A DNA stretch of 64,000 bases, taken from Martinezella rhizogenes (GTDB taxonomy: Bacteria; Pseudomonadota; Alphaproteobacteria; Rhizobiales; Rhizobiaceae). The notes under the pieces are model-generated. The model was given only the letters and a program-made list of their open reading frames with translations, ran no database searches and was not told where the DNA came from. Shown here piece by piece: positions 1 to 9,682 of the stretch. Position 1 is the first letter of the stretch. Each line of letters opens with the position of its first letter. The stretch spans positions 310,001 to 374,000 of the forward strand of contig NZ_JAPYZZ010000007.1 of NCBI RefSeq assembly GCF_027460065.1. Reading direction: 5' to 3'. Made by a program: the position numbers and the translations under genes.

Positions 1-1788
1 TCAGTCCTTCTTGGACGGAACGACGCGCAGCGCCAGTTCGCGAAGCTGCGTCGGCGTTGCCGGCGACGGCGCGTTCATCAGAAGGTCCTGCGCCTGCTGG
101 TTCATCGGGAACAGCGTGATTTCGCGCAGGTTCTTGGCGCCGACCAGCAGCATGACCACACGGTCGATGCCGAATGCGCAACCGCCGTGCGGAGGCGCGC
201 CGTACTGGAAGGCGCGGTAGAGACCGCCGAAGCGCTCTTCCACATCGCTCTGCGACAGGCCGACCTTTTCGAAGGCCTTGACCATCAGTTCGGGCGACTG
301 GTTACGGATCGAGCCGGAGGCGATTTCGAAGCCGTTGCAGACTGCGTCATACTGGAACGCCTTGATGGACAGCGGATCCTGCCCTTCCAGCGCTTCCATG
401 CCACCCTGCGGCATGGAGAAGGGGTTGTGGGCGAAGTCGACCTTCTTTTCTTCCTCGTTGTATTCGAAGAAGGGGAAATCGACGATCCAGCACATTTCGA
501 AACGGTCGCGATCGATCAGGTTCAGCTCGTCGGCGGCGCGGGTGCGCGCCTCGCCGGCGAACTTGTAGAACTTGGCGGGATCACCGGCGACGAAGAAGCA
601 GGCATCACCCGCTTCCAGGCCGAGCTGCTGGCGCAGCGCCTCGGTGCGTTCCTCGCCGATGTTCTTGGCAAGCGGACCGGAGCCGCCGACCTTGCCGTCT
701 TCTTCCTTCCAGAAGATATAGCCGAGGCCCGGCTGGCCCTGAGACTGCGCCCATGCGTTCATGCGGTCGCAGAAAGCGCGCGAACCGCCGGTCTTGGCCG
801 GGATTGCCCAAACCTGAACCTTTGGGTTGGAAGCGATCATGTTGGCGAAGACCTTGAAGCCCGAACCGTCGAAATGCTCGGTCACGGCTTCCATGACGAT
901 CGGGTTGCGCAGGTCGGGCTTGTCGGAACCGTATTTGCGGATCGATTCGTCATAGGGAATGCGCGGCCACTGTTTCGTCACCGGCTTGCCTTCGGCAAAC
1001 TGTTCGAACACGGCCGTCATCATCGGCTCCATCGTGGTCCAGACATCTTCCTGGGTCACGAAGCTCATTTCGACGTCAAGCTGGTAGAACTCGCCCGGCA
1101 GGCGGTCGGCACGCGGGTCTTCATCGCGGAAGCACGGAGCGATCTGGAAATAGCGGTCGAAACCGGCAACCATCAGAAGCTGCTTGTACTGCTGCGGCGC
1201 CTGCGGCAACGCGAAGAACTGGCCTTCGTGGATACGCGAGGGAACGAGGAAGTCGCGCGCGCCTTCCGGCGAGGAGGCGGTGAGGATCGGCGTCGTATAT
1301 TCGGCAAAGCCCAGTTCACCCATGCCCTTGCGCATGGAAGAGATGATCTGCGTGCGCTTGACGATGTTCCTGTGAAGCGTCTCGCGACGAAGGTCGAGGA
1401 AGCGGTACTTCAGACGAACGTCCTCAGGATATTCCGGCTCGCCGAAGACAGGCAGCGGCAATTCCTTGGCAACACCCAGAACCTCGATTTCCTGCGCGTA
1501 AAGCTCGATCTCGCCGGTCGCCATACCCTTGTTGATGGTGTCCTCTGAGCGCGCCTTGACCAGGCCGTCGATGCGGATGACCCATTCGCCTCGCACGGTT
1601 TCCGCAACCTTGAAGGCCGGGCTATCAGGATCGGCCACGACCTGGGTGATGCCGTAATGATCGCGAAGGTCGATGAAGAGAACGCCGCCATGATCTCGCA
1701 CGCGGTGAACCCAACCGGAAAGGCGAACGGTTTCGCCGACGTCGGACTTGCGGAGAGCGGCACAGGTGTGGCTGCGATAACGATGCAT
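1..1788 (-). CDS. aspS: Aspartyl-tRNA synthetase (probably non-discriminating, AspRS/AsxRS)
   Basis: A 595-residue class II synthetase that charges tRNA with aspartate in the cytoplasm. An N-terminal OB-fold anticodon-binding domain (about residues 15-105) precedes the catalytic domain. Motif 2 is visible as [10 protein letters not shown] and motif 3 as GIDRVVMLL near the C-terminus, with the large bacterial GAD-type insertion between them, and the length fits bacterial AspRS. His33 in the RDHGG loop matches the histidine reported for non-discriminating AspRS enzymes, which also charge tRNA-Asn for repair by GatCAB. The stop codon lies on the first bases of the window, so the gene is complete. 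An AGGA-like ribosome site precedes the ATG at 1788. It is divergent from the MFS gene. Confidence 0.97.
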   Translation of the reverse strand: MHRYRSHTCAALRKSDVGETVRLSGWVHRVRDHGGVLFIDLRDHYGITQVVADPDSPAFKVAETVRGEWVIRIDGLVKARSEDTINKGMATGEIELYAQEIEVLGVAKELPLPVFGEPEYPEDVRLKYRFLDLRRETLHRNIVKRTQIISSMRKGMGELGFAEYTTPILTASSPEGARDFLVPSRIHEGQFFALPQAPQQYKQLLMVAGFDRYFQIAPCFRDEDPRADRLPGEFYQLDVEMSFVTQEDVWTTMEPMMTAVFEQFAEGKPVTKQWPRIPYDESIRKYGSDKPDLRNPIVMEAVTEHFDGSGFKVFANMIASNPKVQVWAIPAKTGGSRAFCDRMNAWAQSQGQPGLGYIFWKEEDGKVGGSGPLAKNIGEERTEALRQQLGLEAGDACFFVAGDPAKFYKFAGEARTRAADELNLIDRDRFEMCWIVDFPFFEYNEEEKKVDFAHNPFSMPQGGMEALEGQDPLSIKAFQYDAVCNGFEIASGSIRNQSPELMVKAFEKVGLSQSDVEERFGGLYRAFQYGAPPHGGCAFGIDRVVMLLVGAKNLREITLFPMNQQAQDLLMNAPSPATPTQLRELALRVVPSKKD

Positions 1789-1968
1789 TTTTATATCCTG
1801 GAACGTGTCGTGGGCCAGAGAGGCGGCACTGTCGAAATTTGCCGGAAAAGCGCATGACCAGCCTGATTTGTCAAGGCAAAGCGCAAGATTGTCGCCTTCC
1901 GCCTGTCCTTTCCCCCGCCTTGGCTTTAGATAGGGCTAATCCAGCCTGCCAAACCGAGTCGGCCCGCA

Positions 1969-3249
1969 ATGAGCCAGATCAGACCTCTTATCCCGCTTCT
2001 CGTCACCGCCGGCATTCTGATCGGCGGCAACGGCCTGCAGGGAACCTATATCGCGCTGCGCGGCCTCTCCGAGGGATTTTCGGCCAGCACCATCGGCCTC
2101 ATCAGCGCTGCCTACAGTATCGGCTTCGCGCTCGGCTGCATTTCGGTGACGCAGCTCATGCGCCGGATCGGCCATATCAGAACCTTCGCCACCATGGCGG
2201 CGGTCGCTTCCGCCGCATCGATCGCCATGCCGCTCGTCATCCATCCGGTGTTCTGGATGCTGATGCGTTTCGTCATCGGTATTGCGGTCGCCTGTCTTTT
2301 CGCCGTGATCGAAAGCTGGATCAATGCGCAGGTCACAAATTCCAACCGGGCGCGCACGCTTTCCATCTATCGTTTCGTCGATCTCGGCTCCGTGACGCTG
2401 GCGCAATATATCATTCCCATCGCCGGTATCGGCGGGCCGGTGGTGTTTTCGCTGATCGCGATGGCCCTGTCGCTTTCGCTGGTGCCGATCTCGCTTGCCG
2501 ACAAATCCAACCCCGCGCCGCCAAAACAGATTCCCTTCAATCTTTTCGCCGTCTGGCGCATCTCGCCGCTTGCCGTTGTCGGCTGCGTGGCCGTCGGGCT
2601 CAGCATGGCGGCGTTCCGCAACATGGGGCCGATCTATGCCGAACAGATCGGAATGTCCGTCACCGCCATCGCCACCTTCATGAGTGCCGGCATCATCGGC
2701 GGCGTGGTGCTGCAATATCCACTCGGCGTCTATTCCGATCGTTATGACCGCCGCATCATCATTCTCGCCACCACCGCCGGCTCTGTCATCGTCGGCCTGT
2801 TCCTCGCCTTCTTCGCCGGCACGGATGAATGGAGCAACATCATCGGCGTCTTCGTTTTTGGCGCCTTTGCCCTGCCGCTCTATTCGCTGAGTTCCGCGCA
2901 TGGCAACGATCACGCCAAGGAAGGCGAGCATGCGATGATGTCGGCCGGGCTGCTGTTCTTCTGGTCCGTGGGCGCGACGGTCGGCCCGCTTCTCGCCTCG
3001 CTCCTGATCGATCAATTCGGCCCCAAGGCACTGTTCAGCTATACGGCCGCGATCCAGATCGTTTTCATCGCCTATACGCTGTACCGGCTGCAGGTGCGCG
3101 AAGGCGTTCCCGTCGAGGAGAGGAACTGGCGGTTCCGCTCGCTTTTGCGCACCTCCGCCTATTTCCAGAAGCTCGCCGCCCCCACCCCGCCCAAAAAGGC
3201 CGACCACCCCAAAAAAGATGAACCGGAGCCCGAGAAAAACGATCCTTGA
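1969..3249 (+). CDS. MFS transporter, probable drug/metabolite exporter
   Basis: A 426-residue integral membrane protein with about 12 hydrophobic segments and the two-halved architecture of the major facilitator superfamily. After the first helices it reads YSIGFALGCISVTQLMRRIG, resembling MFS motif A regions between TM2 and TM3. The second half has YPLGVYSDRYDRR, the equivalent motif between TM8 and TM9. The C-terminal 40 residues are hydrophilic, rich in Pro, Lys and Glu, and cytoplasmic. It resembles the small YcaD/COG0477-type carriers. The substrate cannot be told from sequence. It ends downstream of the ribonuclease D reading frame's longest possible start but before its likely ATG. 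Confidence 0.85.
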   Translation: MSQIRPLIPLLVTAGILIGGNGLQGTYIALRGLSEGFSASTIGLISAAYSIGFALGCISVTQLMRRIGHIRTFATMAAVASAASIAMPLVIHPVFWMLMRFVIGIAVACLFAVIESWINAQVTNSNRARTLSIYRFVDLGSVTLAQYIIPIAGIGGPVVFSLIAMALSLSLVPISLADKSNPAPPKQIPFNLFAVWRISPLAVVGCVAVGLSMAAFRNMGPIYAEQIGMSVTAIATFMSAGIIGGVVLQYPLGVYSDRYDRRIIILATTAGSVIVGLFLAFFAGTDEWSNIIGVFVFGAFALPLYSLSSAHGNDHAKEGEHAMMSAGLLFFWSVGATVGPLLASLLIDQFGPKALFSYTAAIQIVFIAYTLYRLQVREGVPVEERNWRFRSLLRTSAYFQKLAAPTPPKKADHPKKDEPEPEKNDP

Positions 3250-3331
3250 GGCCGGAAAAGCGGGCTTTGTATTGACATGCGCCCGGCAAAGGGAAAGTAA
3301 GACGGATAATTTTCACGAGTGGCCATTTGCA

Positions 3332-4498
3332 ATGATTGAAACGACTGCCGCCCTCGCCGAAGCCTGCACGGAACTGGCGAAATCGGAATTCATTACCATC
3401 GACACCGAATTTTTGCGGGAAACGACCTTCTGGCCGGAGCTGTGCCTCGTACAGATGGCGAGCCCGACGCTCGAAGTACTGGTTGATCCGCTGGCCAAGG
3501 GTATCGATCTTACGCCGATGTTCGAACTGATGGCCAATCCAAACGTCGTGAAGGTTTTCCACGCCGCGCGGCAGGATATCGAAATCATCTACCATCTCGG
3601 CGGGCTCATTCCGCATCCGATTTTCGACACGCAGGTCGCCGCCATGGTCTGCGGTTTCGGCGATTCGATCTCCTACGACCAGCTTGTCCAGAAGATCAAG
3701 AATGTGCAGATCGACAAATCCTCGCGTTTCACCGACTGGAGCCGCCGTCCGCTGACCGAAAAGCAGCTGGACTACGCGCTGGCCGACGTGACGCATCTGC
3801 GCGACGTCTATCTCTCGCTCAAGGCGCAGCTGGAGCGCGAGGGCCGCTCGCTGTGGCTGACCGAAGAGATGGACATTCTGGAATCCCGCGACACCTACGA
3901 CATGCATCCCGACGATGCCTGGCTGCGGCTGAAATCGCGCCTGCGCAAGCCGACCGAACTTGCCATCCTCAAATTCGTCGCCGCCTGGCGCGAGCGTGAG
4001 GCGCGGTCGCGCAACGTGCCGCGCTCCCGCGTGCTGAAGGACGATGGGATCTTCGAAATCGCCCAGCAGCAGCCGAAGGACGCCGAGGCGCTGTCGCGGC
4101 TTCGCACCATCCCGAAGGGCTGGGAACGGTCCACCTCCGGCACCGCCATCATCGAAACGGTGAATGCGGCGCTGGCGCTGCCGAAAGAAGAGATGCCGAA
4201 GGCACCGCGCCACAGCCATGCACCGGAAGGCTCCGGTGCTGCCGTGGAGCTTTTGAAGGTTCTTCTGAAACTGACGGCGGACAAGCACGGCGTCGCCGCC
4301 AAGGTCATCGCCAACAGCGACGATCTGGACAAGATCGCGTCCGAAGGTGAAAAGGCAACCGTTGCGGCGCTGACCGGGTGGCGACGCGAGCTGTTCGGCG
4401 ATGTGGCGCTGAAGCTCATCAATGGCGAAGTGGCCCTGCGTTTCGCCGGCAAGAAGGTCGAGGCCGTGGAAGTTGAGGTGGCAGTGAGCGAGTCGTAA
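3332..4498 (+). CDS. rnd: Ribonuclease D
   Basis: A 388-residue 3'-5' exoribonuclease of the DEDD family that trims tRNA and other small RNA 3' ends. Exo I is seen as FITIDTEFLRE, Exo II as HAARQD, and Exo III as YALADVTHLRDVY, giving the four metal-binding acidic residues and the DEDDy tyrosine. An HRDC-type helical region follows (about residues 210-290). The frame stays open upstream to 3218, but that start would overlap the MFS gene and adds a non-conserved extension. The ATG at 3332 begins directly at the conserved N-terminus. Confidence 0.94.
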   Translation: MIETTAALAEACTELAKSEFITIDTEFLRETTFWPELCLVQMASPTLEVLVDPLAKGIDLTPMFELMANPNVVKVFHAARQDIEIIYHLGGLIPHPIFDTQVAAMVCGFGDSISYDQLVQKIKNVQIDKSSRFTDWSRRPLTEKQLDYALADVTHLRDVYLSLKAQLEREGRSLWLTEEMDILESRDTYDMHPDDAWLRLKSRLRKPTELAILKFVAAWREREARSRNVPRSRVLKDDGIFEIAQQQPKDAEALSRLRTIPKGWERSTSGTAIIETVNAALALPKEEMPKAPRHSHAPEGSGAAVELLKVLLKLTADKHGVAAKVIANSDDLDKIASEGEKATVAALTGWRRELFGDVALKLINGEVALRFAGKKVEAVEVEVAVSES

Positions 4499-4579
4499 CC
4501 GCCCGCCTTTCTCACCCCAATTTTGCCCGCATCGCGTCCCATCTCTTTACCGATGGTCGCGCGATTTGAGGGTCTTGCC

Positions 4580-5185
4580 ATGAAACCTGCCCGCACTCTG
4601 CTGCTCGCCGCACTTGTCGCGGCGGCAGGCATTCTCCCCTCTCTTCCAGCCCGGGCCGCCGAGGACAAGGTCGATCTGCAGGGTGAATGGACGACCGACT
4701 GCCTGAAGATCGGCAAGAACGACCGCCACGGCATCATCACGCGCATCACCATTCGCGATAGCCGCATACATGCAGTGTCGCAGATTTATGCCCGCAACGG
4801 CTGCCAGCGGCCAACGGTACAGGTGCGTTACGAGGGCACGCTGGATGGCGGCCTGAAAGATCAGGACAGCCTGCTTTTTGCCCACACCATCACCTCGATC
4901 ACCATGACGCCGAATGACGGCGATGTCGTCGAGCGCTATAATCGCGATCCAAAAGGCATGGGCTGCGGCCTGAGCGGCTGGAAAGAAAACATTGCCCTCG
5001 ATGTCGATGGCCGCACCTGCGCCGCCATCACCTTCGCCCGCAAGGGAGAAACCCTGTTCGACCGCGCCTGGATCGATGGCAACAAGCTTCGTTTTGCCGC
5101 CTTTCCGGTCAAATGGTCGAACCGCACGCCCGACGACCGGCCACAATCGCCGCTTGAAACCGTCTATCACAGAACATCCTATTAG
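4580..5185 (+). CDS. Secreted protein of unknown function
   Basis: A 201-residue protein with a clear Sec signal peptide: MKPAR, a hydrophobic Leu/Ala core, and a probable cleavage after PARA near residue 26. The mature part has four cysteines spaced so that periplasmic disulfides are possible (DCLKIG, NGCQRP, GCGLSG, RTCAAI). I recognise no family or catalytic motif. Internal phrases such as LQGEWTTDC and ERYNRDPKGMGCGLSGW suggest a small beta-rich periplasmic fold. The ATG at 4580 was chosen because it starts the signal peptide. The 180 bases to the next gene hold no recognised signal. Confidence 0.75.
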   Translation: MKPARTLLLAALVAAAGILPSLPARAAEDKVDLQGEWTTDCLKIGKNDRHGIITRITIRDSRIHAVSQIYARNGCQRPTVQVRYEGTLDGGLKDQDSLLFAHTITSITMTPNDGDVVERYNRDPKGMGCGLSGWKENIALDVDGRTCAAITFARKGETLFDRAWIDGNKLRFAAFPVKWSNRTPDDRPQSPLETVYHRTSY

Positions 5186-5365
5186 AAGTGGTGCCACATC
5201 CGCAGGCGTTTGCGGCAACCGCGCAACAGCCTTACCAATCCTTCATGCAACCTTACCGATTGCTCACTTTTTGCGGCGCTTTTTCCACACTAATGTCGCA
5301 TATGACCTGAACAGAAGCTTTGCCCGAGGGGAGCGCGGGCTTCCCTTTCCGAGATCAGAACCGAC

Positions 5366-6394
5366 ATGAGAAAATTGCTGCCCATTCTGGATTACGTGGT
5401 GCTGTTCGTTGCCGTGGCCGGCAGCGGCGTAGCCTACGCCTTTCTGGAATATGGCGGCGGCGCGTTGATCGGCGCGACCTATGCGCTTTTCGCTTGCGCA
5501 CCGATCCTCGCTTTTGAGCGCGGTTACATCATGCCCGGCCTGTCGCGACAGGTGAGCGCCTTGCCGACACCGGCCTATATCGCCGTCGGCCTGATCATCT
5601 ATGCCGTGCTGGTTTTCTGCGGATTCGGTCTCGGCGGCACCATCCTGTGGCTGAGCGGGATATTTCCCGGCACCTGGAAACGCGCCGTTCACGCCGAAGT
5701 GCAGACGCTGATCTTCACGCTCATCGTCTGCGGCATCATCGTCTTCATCATGCGTGTGCGCGAGCTTCTCGGCCGCGACATCTTCATCGACCTCATTCTC
5801 GGGCGCTATCGTCGGCCGATCAGCGAAGACCGCGTCTTCATCTTCATCGATCTCGTCGGCTCCACCTCCTTTGCCGAAACCCATGGCGACCTGAAGGCCC
5901 AGGAATTCCTCGGCGAAATCTTTGCCAGCTATGCAGCACCGGTCAGACGACATGGCGGTGTCATCGACGATTACATCGGAGATGCCGCCATCATCACCTG
6001 GCCCTATCACATGGCGATAAGGCGGGCGGCCTGCGTGCGCTGCGTTTTCGACATTCAGGCGACCATGGAGGAAAAACGCGACATGTGGCTTTCCCGCTTC
6101 GGCGAGATGCCGCGCCTGCGTTTCGCCATCCATGGCGGGCCGGTCATCACAGCGGAAATCGGTGTCGACCACCACAAGATTACCTATTTCGGCGATACGG
6201 TGAACACGACCTCGCGCCTCGAATCGCTGAGCAAGATGCTCGGCCATCCGGTGCTGATTTCCGCCGATCTCGCCCACCAGCTGGTGCTCCCAAAGGGCGT
6301 GCGCAGCGAATATCTCGGCGAACATGCCGTGAAGGGCCGTGGCCAGACGCTTGGCGTCTGCACGCTCAGCCAATATCAAGCGCCCGCAGCATAA
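5366..6394 (+). CDS. Membrane-bound class III adenylate/guanylate cyclase
   Basis: A 342-residue protein with an N-terminal membrane module of four hydrophobic segments (residues 1-130) and a C-terminal class III cyclase homology domain (about 150-330). The domain starts with VFIFIDLVGSTSFAE, carrying the first metal-binding aspartate, and continues with DDYIGDAAIITWP, carrying the second. It ends with the usual FGDTVNTTSRLE segment, containing the Asn and Arg that orient the substrate and transition state. These residues are intact, so cAMP synthesis from ATP is likely, although GTP use cannot be excluded. Rhizobia carry many such cyclases with varied sensor modules. The membrane module here matches no sensor I recognise. 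Confidence 0.88.
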   Translation: MRKLLPILDYVVLFVAVAGSGVAYAFLEYGGGALIGATYALFACAPILAFERGYIMPGLSRQVSALPTPAYIAVGLIIYAVLVFCGFGLGGTILWLSGIFPGTWKRAVHAEVQTLIFTLIVCGIIVFIMRVRELLGRDIFIDLILGRYRRPISEDRVFIFIDLVGSTSFAETHGDLKAQEFLGEIFASYAAPVRRHGGVIDDYIGDAAIITWPYHMAIRRAACVRCVFDIQATMEEKRDMWLSRFGEMPRLRFAIHGGPVITAEIGVDHHKITYFGDTVNTTSRLESLSKMLGHPVLISADLAHQLVLPKGVRSEYLGEHAVKGRGQTLGVCTLSQYQAPAA

Positions 6395-6538
6395 GGGTTA
6401 TCGGCACCCAGAGGCCACGTGCCGGTGGCGGCCGTCACAAAATTTCATCAAAGCTTCAAACGGCAATCACCTGCCTGTCATGCGGCGACCCTATCGCGTC
6501 AATCCTGTCTTCAACAGGTATTGAGAGGGGTCTCCATC

Positions 6539-7897
6539 ATGAAGCACATTCTTTTCGCCTCCTGCGCGGTTCTCGCGCTCGCCACCGCATCGCATGCGGC
6601 AGACCAGGAGTTTCCGGCAAAGCTGGTCTCCCACGCCATTCTGCCGGCAAACACCATCATTCCGGCGCCCACTGACGCGCCTGAACACCTCAAGACCTCC
6701 GCCAAGTTCACCACCGCCGACCGCAAGCGCGCAGAAGGTCTGGGCACCGTGCCGGGCAAGGACGGCGTACGTCTCACCGGTCTTTCCATGCCTTTCAACG
6801 GTCAGGCGATGCAGGGTTTCTCCGGCATCAAGGCAATGCCCGACGGCAGCTTCTGGAGCCTTTCCGACAATGGCTTCGGTTCCAAGCTCAATTCCAGCGA
6901 CGCCATGCTGATGCTTCACCATCTGAAGTTCGACTGGGATGCCGGCAAGGTCAATGCGCTGGAAACCGTGTTCCTTTCCGACCCCGACATGAAGGCGCCC
7001 TTCCCCATCGTTCTCGAAGGCACCGCCAAGCGCTATCTGACTGGCGCGGATTTCGACGTCGAATCCATTCAGCCGGTTGCCGATGGTTTCTGGGTGGGCG
7101 AGGAATTCGGCCCCTATATCCTGAAATTCACCCGCGACGGCAAGCTGACCGACGTCATCTCCACCAAGGCCGGCGATATCGAGGTGAAGTCTCCCGATCA
7201 TCCCACGCTCGCCCTGCCCGGCAACCCGACACAGAAGATGCCGGCCTTCAACCTGAAGCGATCTGGCGGTTATGAGGGCATGGCACTTTCCAAGGACGGT
7301 TCCAAGCTCTACGGCCTTCTGGAGGGCCCGCTTTACATGGCCGATGGCCAGGTGGAGAAGACCGAAGACGGCGCGACGGCGCTGCGCATCATCGAACTCG
7401 ACACTGCCAAGAAAGAATGGACCGGCCGCACCTGGCTCTATCCGCTGGCGCAGGGTGGCGAAGCCATCGGCGACTTCAACATGCTTGATGACAGCACCGC
7501 GCTGGTCATCGAACGCGACAATGGCGCCGGCACCGCCGACAAGGCCTGCGCCGACCCGAAGAAGCCGGAAGCAAACTGCTTTGCCGTGCCCGCCAAGGTG
7601 AAGCGCATCTACAAGATCGAATTTAATGACGCCAATGTCGGCAAGGCCGCCCGCAAGATCGGCTATATCGACCTTCTGAAGATCTCCGATCCTGACAACA
7701 AGAAACGTCAGGGCGGCGGCAATGGTTATTACGACATGCCTTTTGTCACCATCGAGAATGTCGACCGCGTCGATGCCACGCATATCATCGTCGGCAACGA
7801 CAACAACCTGCCCTTCTCGGCCGGCCGCGCGCTGGACAAGGCTGATGACAACGAATTCGTCCTGCTTGAGGTCAAGGACCTGCTTGACGCCAAGTGA
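6539..7897 (+). CDS. Secreted esterase-like protein of the phytase-like family
   Basis: A 452-residue protein with a signal peptide (MKHILFASCAVLALATASHA, cleavage about residue 20). The mature part reads as a beta-propeller-like phytase-like/esterase domain: LTGLSMPFNGQAMQGFSGIK, SFWSLSDNGFGSK, SIQPVADGFWVGEEFGPYIL and GYEGMALSKDGSKLYGLLEG are the typical repeated blades. Members are often annotated as having esterase-like activity of the phytase family; the true substrate is uncertain. The start at 6539 begins the signal peptide, and the open frame further upstream is not coding-like. A GC-rich hairpin follows the stop. Confidence 0.82.
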   Translation: MKHILFASCAVLALATASHAADQEFPAKLVSHAILPANTIIPAPTDAPEHLKTSAKFTTADRKRAEGLGTVPGKDGVRLTGLSMPFNGQAMQGFSGIKAMPDGSFWSLSDNGFGSKLNSSDAMLMLHHLKFDWDAGKVNALETVFLSDPDMKAPFPIVLEGTAKRYLTGADFDVESIQPVADGFWVGEEFGPYILKFTRDGKLTDVISTKAGDIEVKSPDHPTLALPGNPTQKMPAFNLKRSGGYEGMALSKDGSKLYGLLEGPLYMADGQVEKTEDGATALRIIELDTAKKEWTGRTWLYPLAQGGEAIGDFNMLDDSTALVIERDNGAGTADKACADPKKPEANCFAVPAKVKRIYKIEFNDANVGKAARKIGYIDLLKISDPDNKKRQGGGNGYYDMPFVTIENVDRVDATHIIVGNDNNLPFSAGRALDKADDNEFVLLEVKDLLDAK

Positions 7898-7904
7898 GAC
7901 CAAG

Positions 7905-7931
7905 GCTGCTGCCAATCGTTTCGGCAGCAGC
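7905..7931 (+). terminator. Hairpin after the phytase-like gene
   Basis: GCTGCTGCC (7905-7913) pairs perfectly with GGCAGCAGC (7923-7931) around a 9-base loop, starting 7 bases after the stop. No T-run follows, so it is either a weak terminator or a transcript-stabilising 3' structure. Confidence 0.5.
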
Positions 7932-8033
7932 GAATGACACAACGGAGCGCCGGGCAGACACAAAGGTTTGCAGGGCGCTCCATTCGATTCTCAAGAGCCA
8001 ACAGAAACATGCTTGCGGAAAAGAAGACATTTC

Positions 8034-8381
8034 ATGCAGGACCATGCAGAGAGACTTTATTACGCCCTGAAGAAAAGCTGGTCGGGTGAGACCAGCAGCC
8101 TTTGGTCCCGCGAAAACCCGGCCAAGGGGCAAGGCGGCGTCACCGCGCTGGTGGTGCAGGATATCTTCGGCGGCGAGCTTGCCAAAACCGCTGTCAGCGG
8201 TGCCGAGCATTTCTACAATATCGTCGAAGGCACCCGCTGGGATTTCACCTTCGCCCAATTCGATATCCCGGTTGGCTATCAGGACCGGCTCGCCAGCCGC
8301 ACGGAAGCCATGGCGACGATCACGCCGCTGCAATATGCCTATCTCAGCGCCTGCATCCGCAAGGCGCTGGGGCACGGATGA
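8034..8381 (+). CDS. YunG-like small protein of unknown function
   Basis: A 115-residue cytoplasmic protein resembling Bacillus subtilis YunG. It opens with ERLYYALKKSWSGETSS, then shows NPAKGQGGVTALVVQDIFGG, which aligns with the family's conserved central block, followed by HFYNIVEGTRWDFTFAQF. The molecular function of this family is not established. The ATG at 8034 is preferred over an in-frame earlier codon at 7968 because family similarity begins there. The gene stands alone between the phytase-like gene and another small gene. Confidence 0.78.
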   Translation: MQDHAERLYYALKKSWSGETSSLWSRENPAKGQGGVTALVVQDIFGGELAKTAVSGAEHFYNIVEGTRWDFTFAQFDIPVGYQDRLASRTEAMATITPLQYAYLSACIRKALGHG

Positions 8382-8548
8382 GCCTTTTGCACGGCAGTGC
8401 CGGCCCCGCGCGTTTGCGCGGCGACTTCAGCATGACGGTCAGGTTTCAGCCTCATCCATAACCGCGATTTCCATCTTTCCGCAAAGCGGTCACAATCAAT
8501 GCGATAATCCTGGCTGGCGCAATGGATGCACCAACAGGAGAGACGTTG

Positions 8549-8896
8549 ATGAGTGAGAGTTGCCCGATACTGACACCGGTAGAACGGCAAATTCAGGATA
8601 TACTGGAACGCAAGGAAGCGGCGATGATGGCCACCATTCACGCAGCGCTCGAGCGTGTCAGCAACGAGGTCGCGGAAGCATTCCGGGCCGTCGATTCAGA
8701 TATGCAGCCGCCACCTCGCGACTATTTTGCCGCTGTCGCACATCAACAGCTCTTTCTGTTGTTATGTGGGGCCGATCCGAAAACCTTCGAGGGCGGAGAC
8801 TCTGAAATCGCTGGTCATATCATTCGGAATACTCAGAACATAACAGAGCACTACTGGAAGAAGAAAGACACAACGACGAATGTCACCAGCAAGTGA
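8549..8896 (+). CDS. Hypothetical small protein
   Basis: A 115-residue, mostly helical, hydrophilic protein with no signal peptide and no motif I recognise. The ATG at 8549 has a good AGGAG ribosome site 8 bases upstream (8536-8540), which argues that the frame is translated. The protein is rich in Ala and Glu in the first half (for example RKEAAMMATIHAALERVSNE) and ends in a charged Lys/Thr tail. Its codon use and base composition are less GC-rich than those of its neighbours, so it may be a recent acquisition. No function is proposed. Confidence 0.6.
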   Translation: MSESCPILTPVERQIQDILERKEAAMMATIHAALERVSNEVAEAFRAVDSDMQPPPRDYFAAVAHQQLFLLLCGADPKTFEGGDSEIAGHIIRNTQNITEHYWKKKDTTTNVTSK

Positions 8897-9019
8897 AATG
8901 GCGACCGACATGATCCTCACATAAGAGGAAATGCCGGCCACGACCGGACCGCTTCGCCATCCCACGTCACAGGCCCTTCATCATCCCCGGTTAAGCAGGC
9001 GCAAAATCCGGAGACTGGA

Positions 9020-9652
9020 ATGGACTCGACCGCACAGATCAAGCGCCCGAAACTCGCAGAGACTGTCATTCACGCGACGGCGAGCATAAGAGATTCGAAC
9101 ATTGGCAGATGCTGCGAGATTCTGGCTGACACCTCGCTGCACAATGTCGAACTCGGGAATTACTCCTATCTCGGGCAGCGCTGCATGGTGGGTGACGCGA
9201 TAATCGGAAAGTTTTGCGCCATCGCCGCGGAGGTCAGAATAGGCGCTCCGAACCACCCGATGGACCGGCCATCCATGCATCGTTTCAGCTACTGCCCGGA
9301 ATATTACGCTGCCGATGCGGTGCGCGACGACGCCTTTTTCGACCAGCGAAAGTGGGATCGCGCCATCATCGGTCACGATGTCTGGATCGGACACGGGGTT
9401 ATCGTCTTGCCGGGGGTAACGGTTGGAGACGGCGCGGTGCTTGCCGCCGGCGCCGTGGTCACCAAAGATGTGCCGCCCTACACCATCGTCGGCGGTGTTC
9501 CCGCAAAAATCATTCGCGAGCGCTTTTCACGATCCATCGCGGAGAAGCTTGCCACCATCGCATGGTGGGATTGGCCCTTCGAGACGATCATGGCGCGGCT
9601 TGGCGACTTTCAGTCAACCGATATCGAAGCCTTTTGCGAGCGCTGGTCGTAG
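9020..9652 (+). CDS. Hexapeptide-repeat acetyltransferase of the phosphonate-associated/xenobiotic type
   Basis: A 210-residue left-handed beta-helix acyltransferase. Hexapeptide turns are visible from residue 20 ([13 protein letters not shown]) to about 165 ([20 protein letters not shown]), followed by the family's [19 protein letters not shown] segment and a helical tail. The insertion [19 protein letters not shown] resembles the DapH/GlmU-related acetyltransferases found in phosphonate-utilisation clusters and the chloramphenicol/streptogramin acetyltransferases. No phn genes are adjacent, so the acceptor is unknown. It is convergent with ppx across 30 bases. Confidence 0.82.
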   Translation: MDSTAQIKRPKLAETVIHATASIRDSNIGRCCEILADTSLHNVELGNYSYLGQRCMVGDAIIGKFCAIAAEVRIGAPNHPMDRPSMHRFSYCPEYYAADAVRDDAFFDQRKWDRAIIGHDVWIGHGVIVLPGVTVGDGAVLAAGAVVTKDVPPYTIVGGVPAKIIRERFSRSIAEKLATIAWWDWPFETIMARLGDFQSTDIEAFCERWS

Positions 9653-9682
9653 CCAGCGCCGCAGGACAGGGCATCGTCGCTG

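Noticed and set aside
187..1548. 453-residue plus-strand open frame across aspS
   Set aside because: It lies opposite aspS, which is unambiguous by its motifs, and the translation shows no domain. It is a GC-rich antisense frame.
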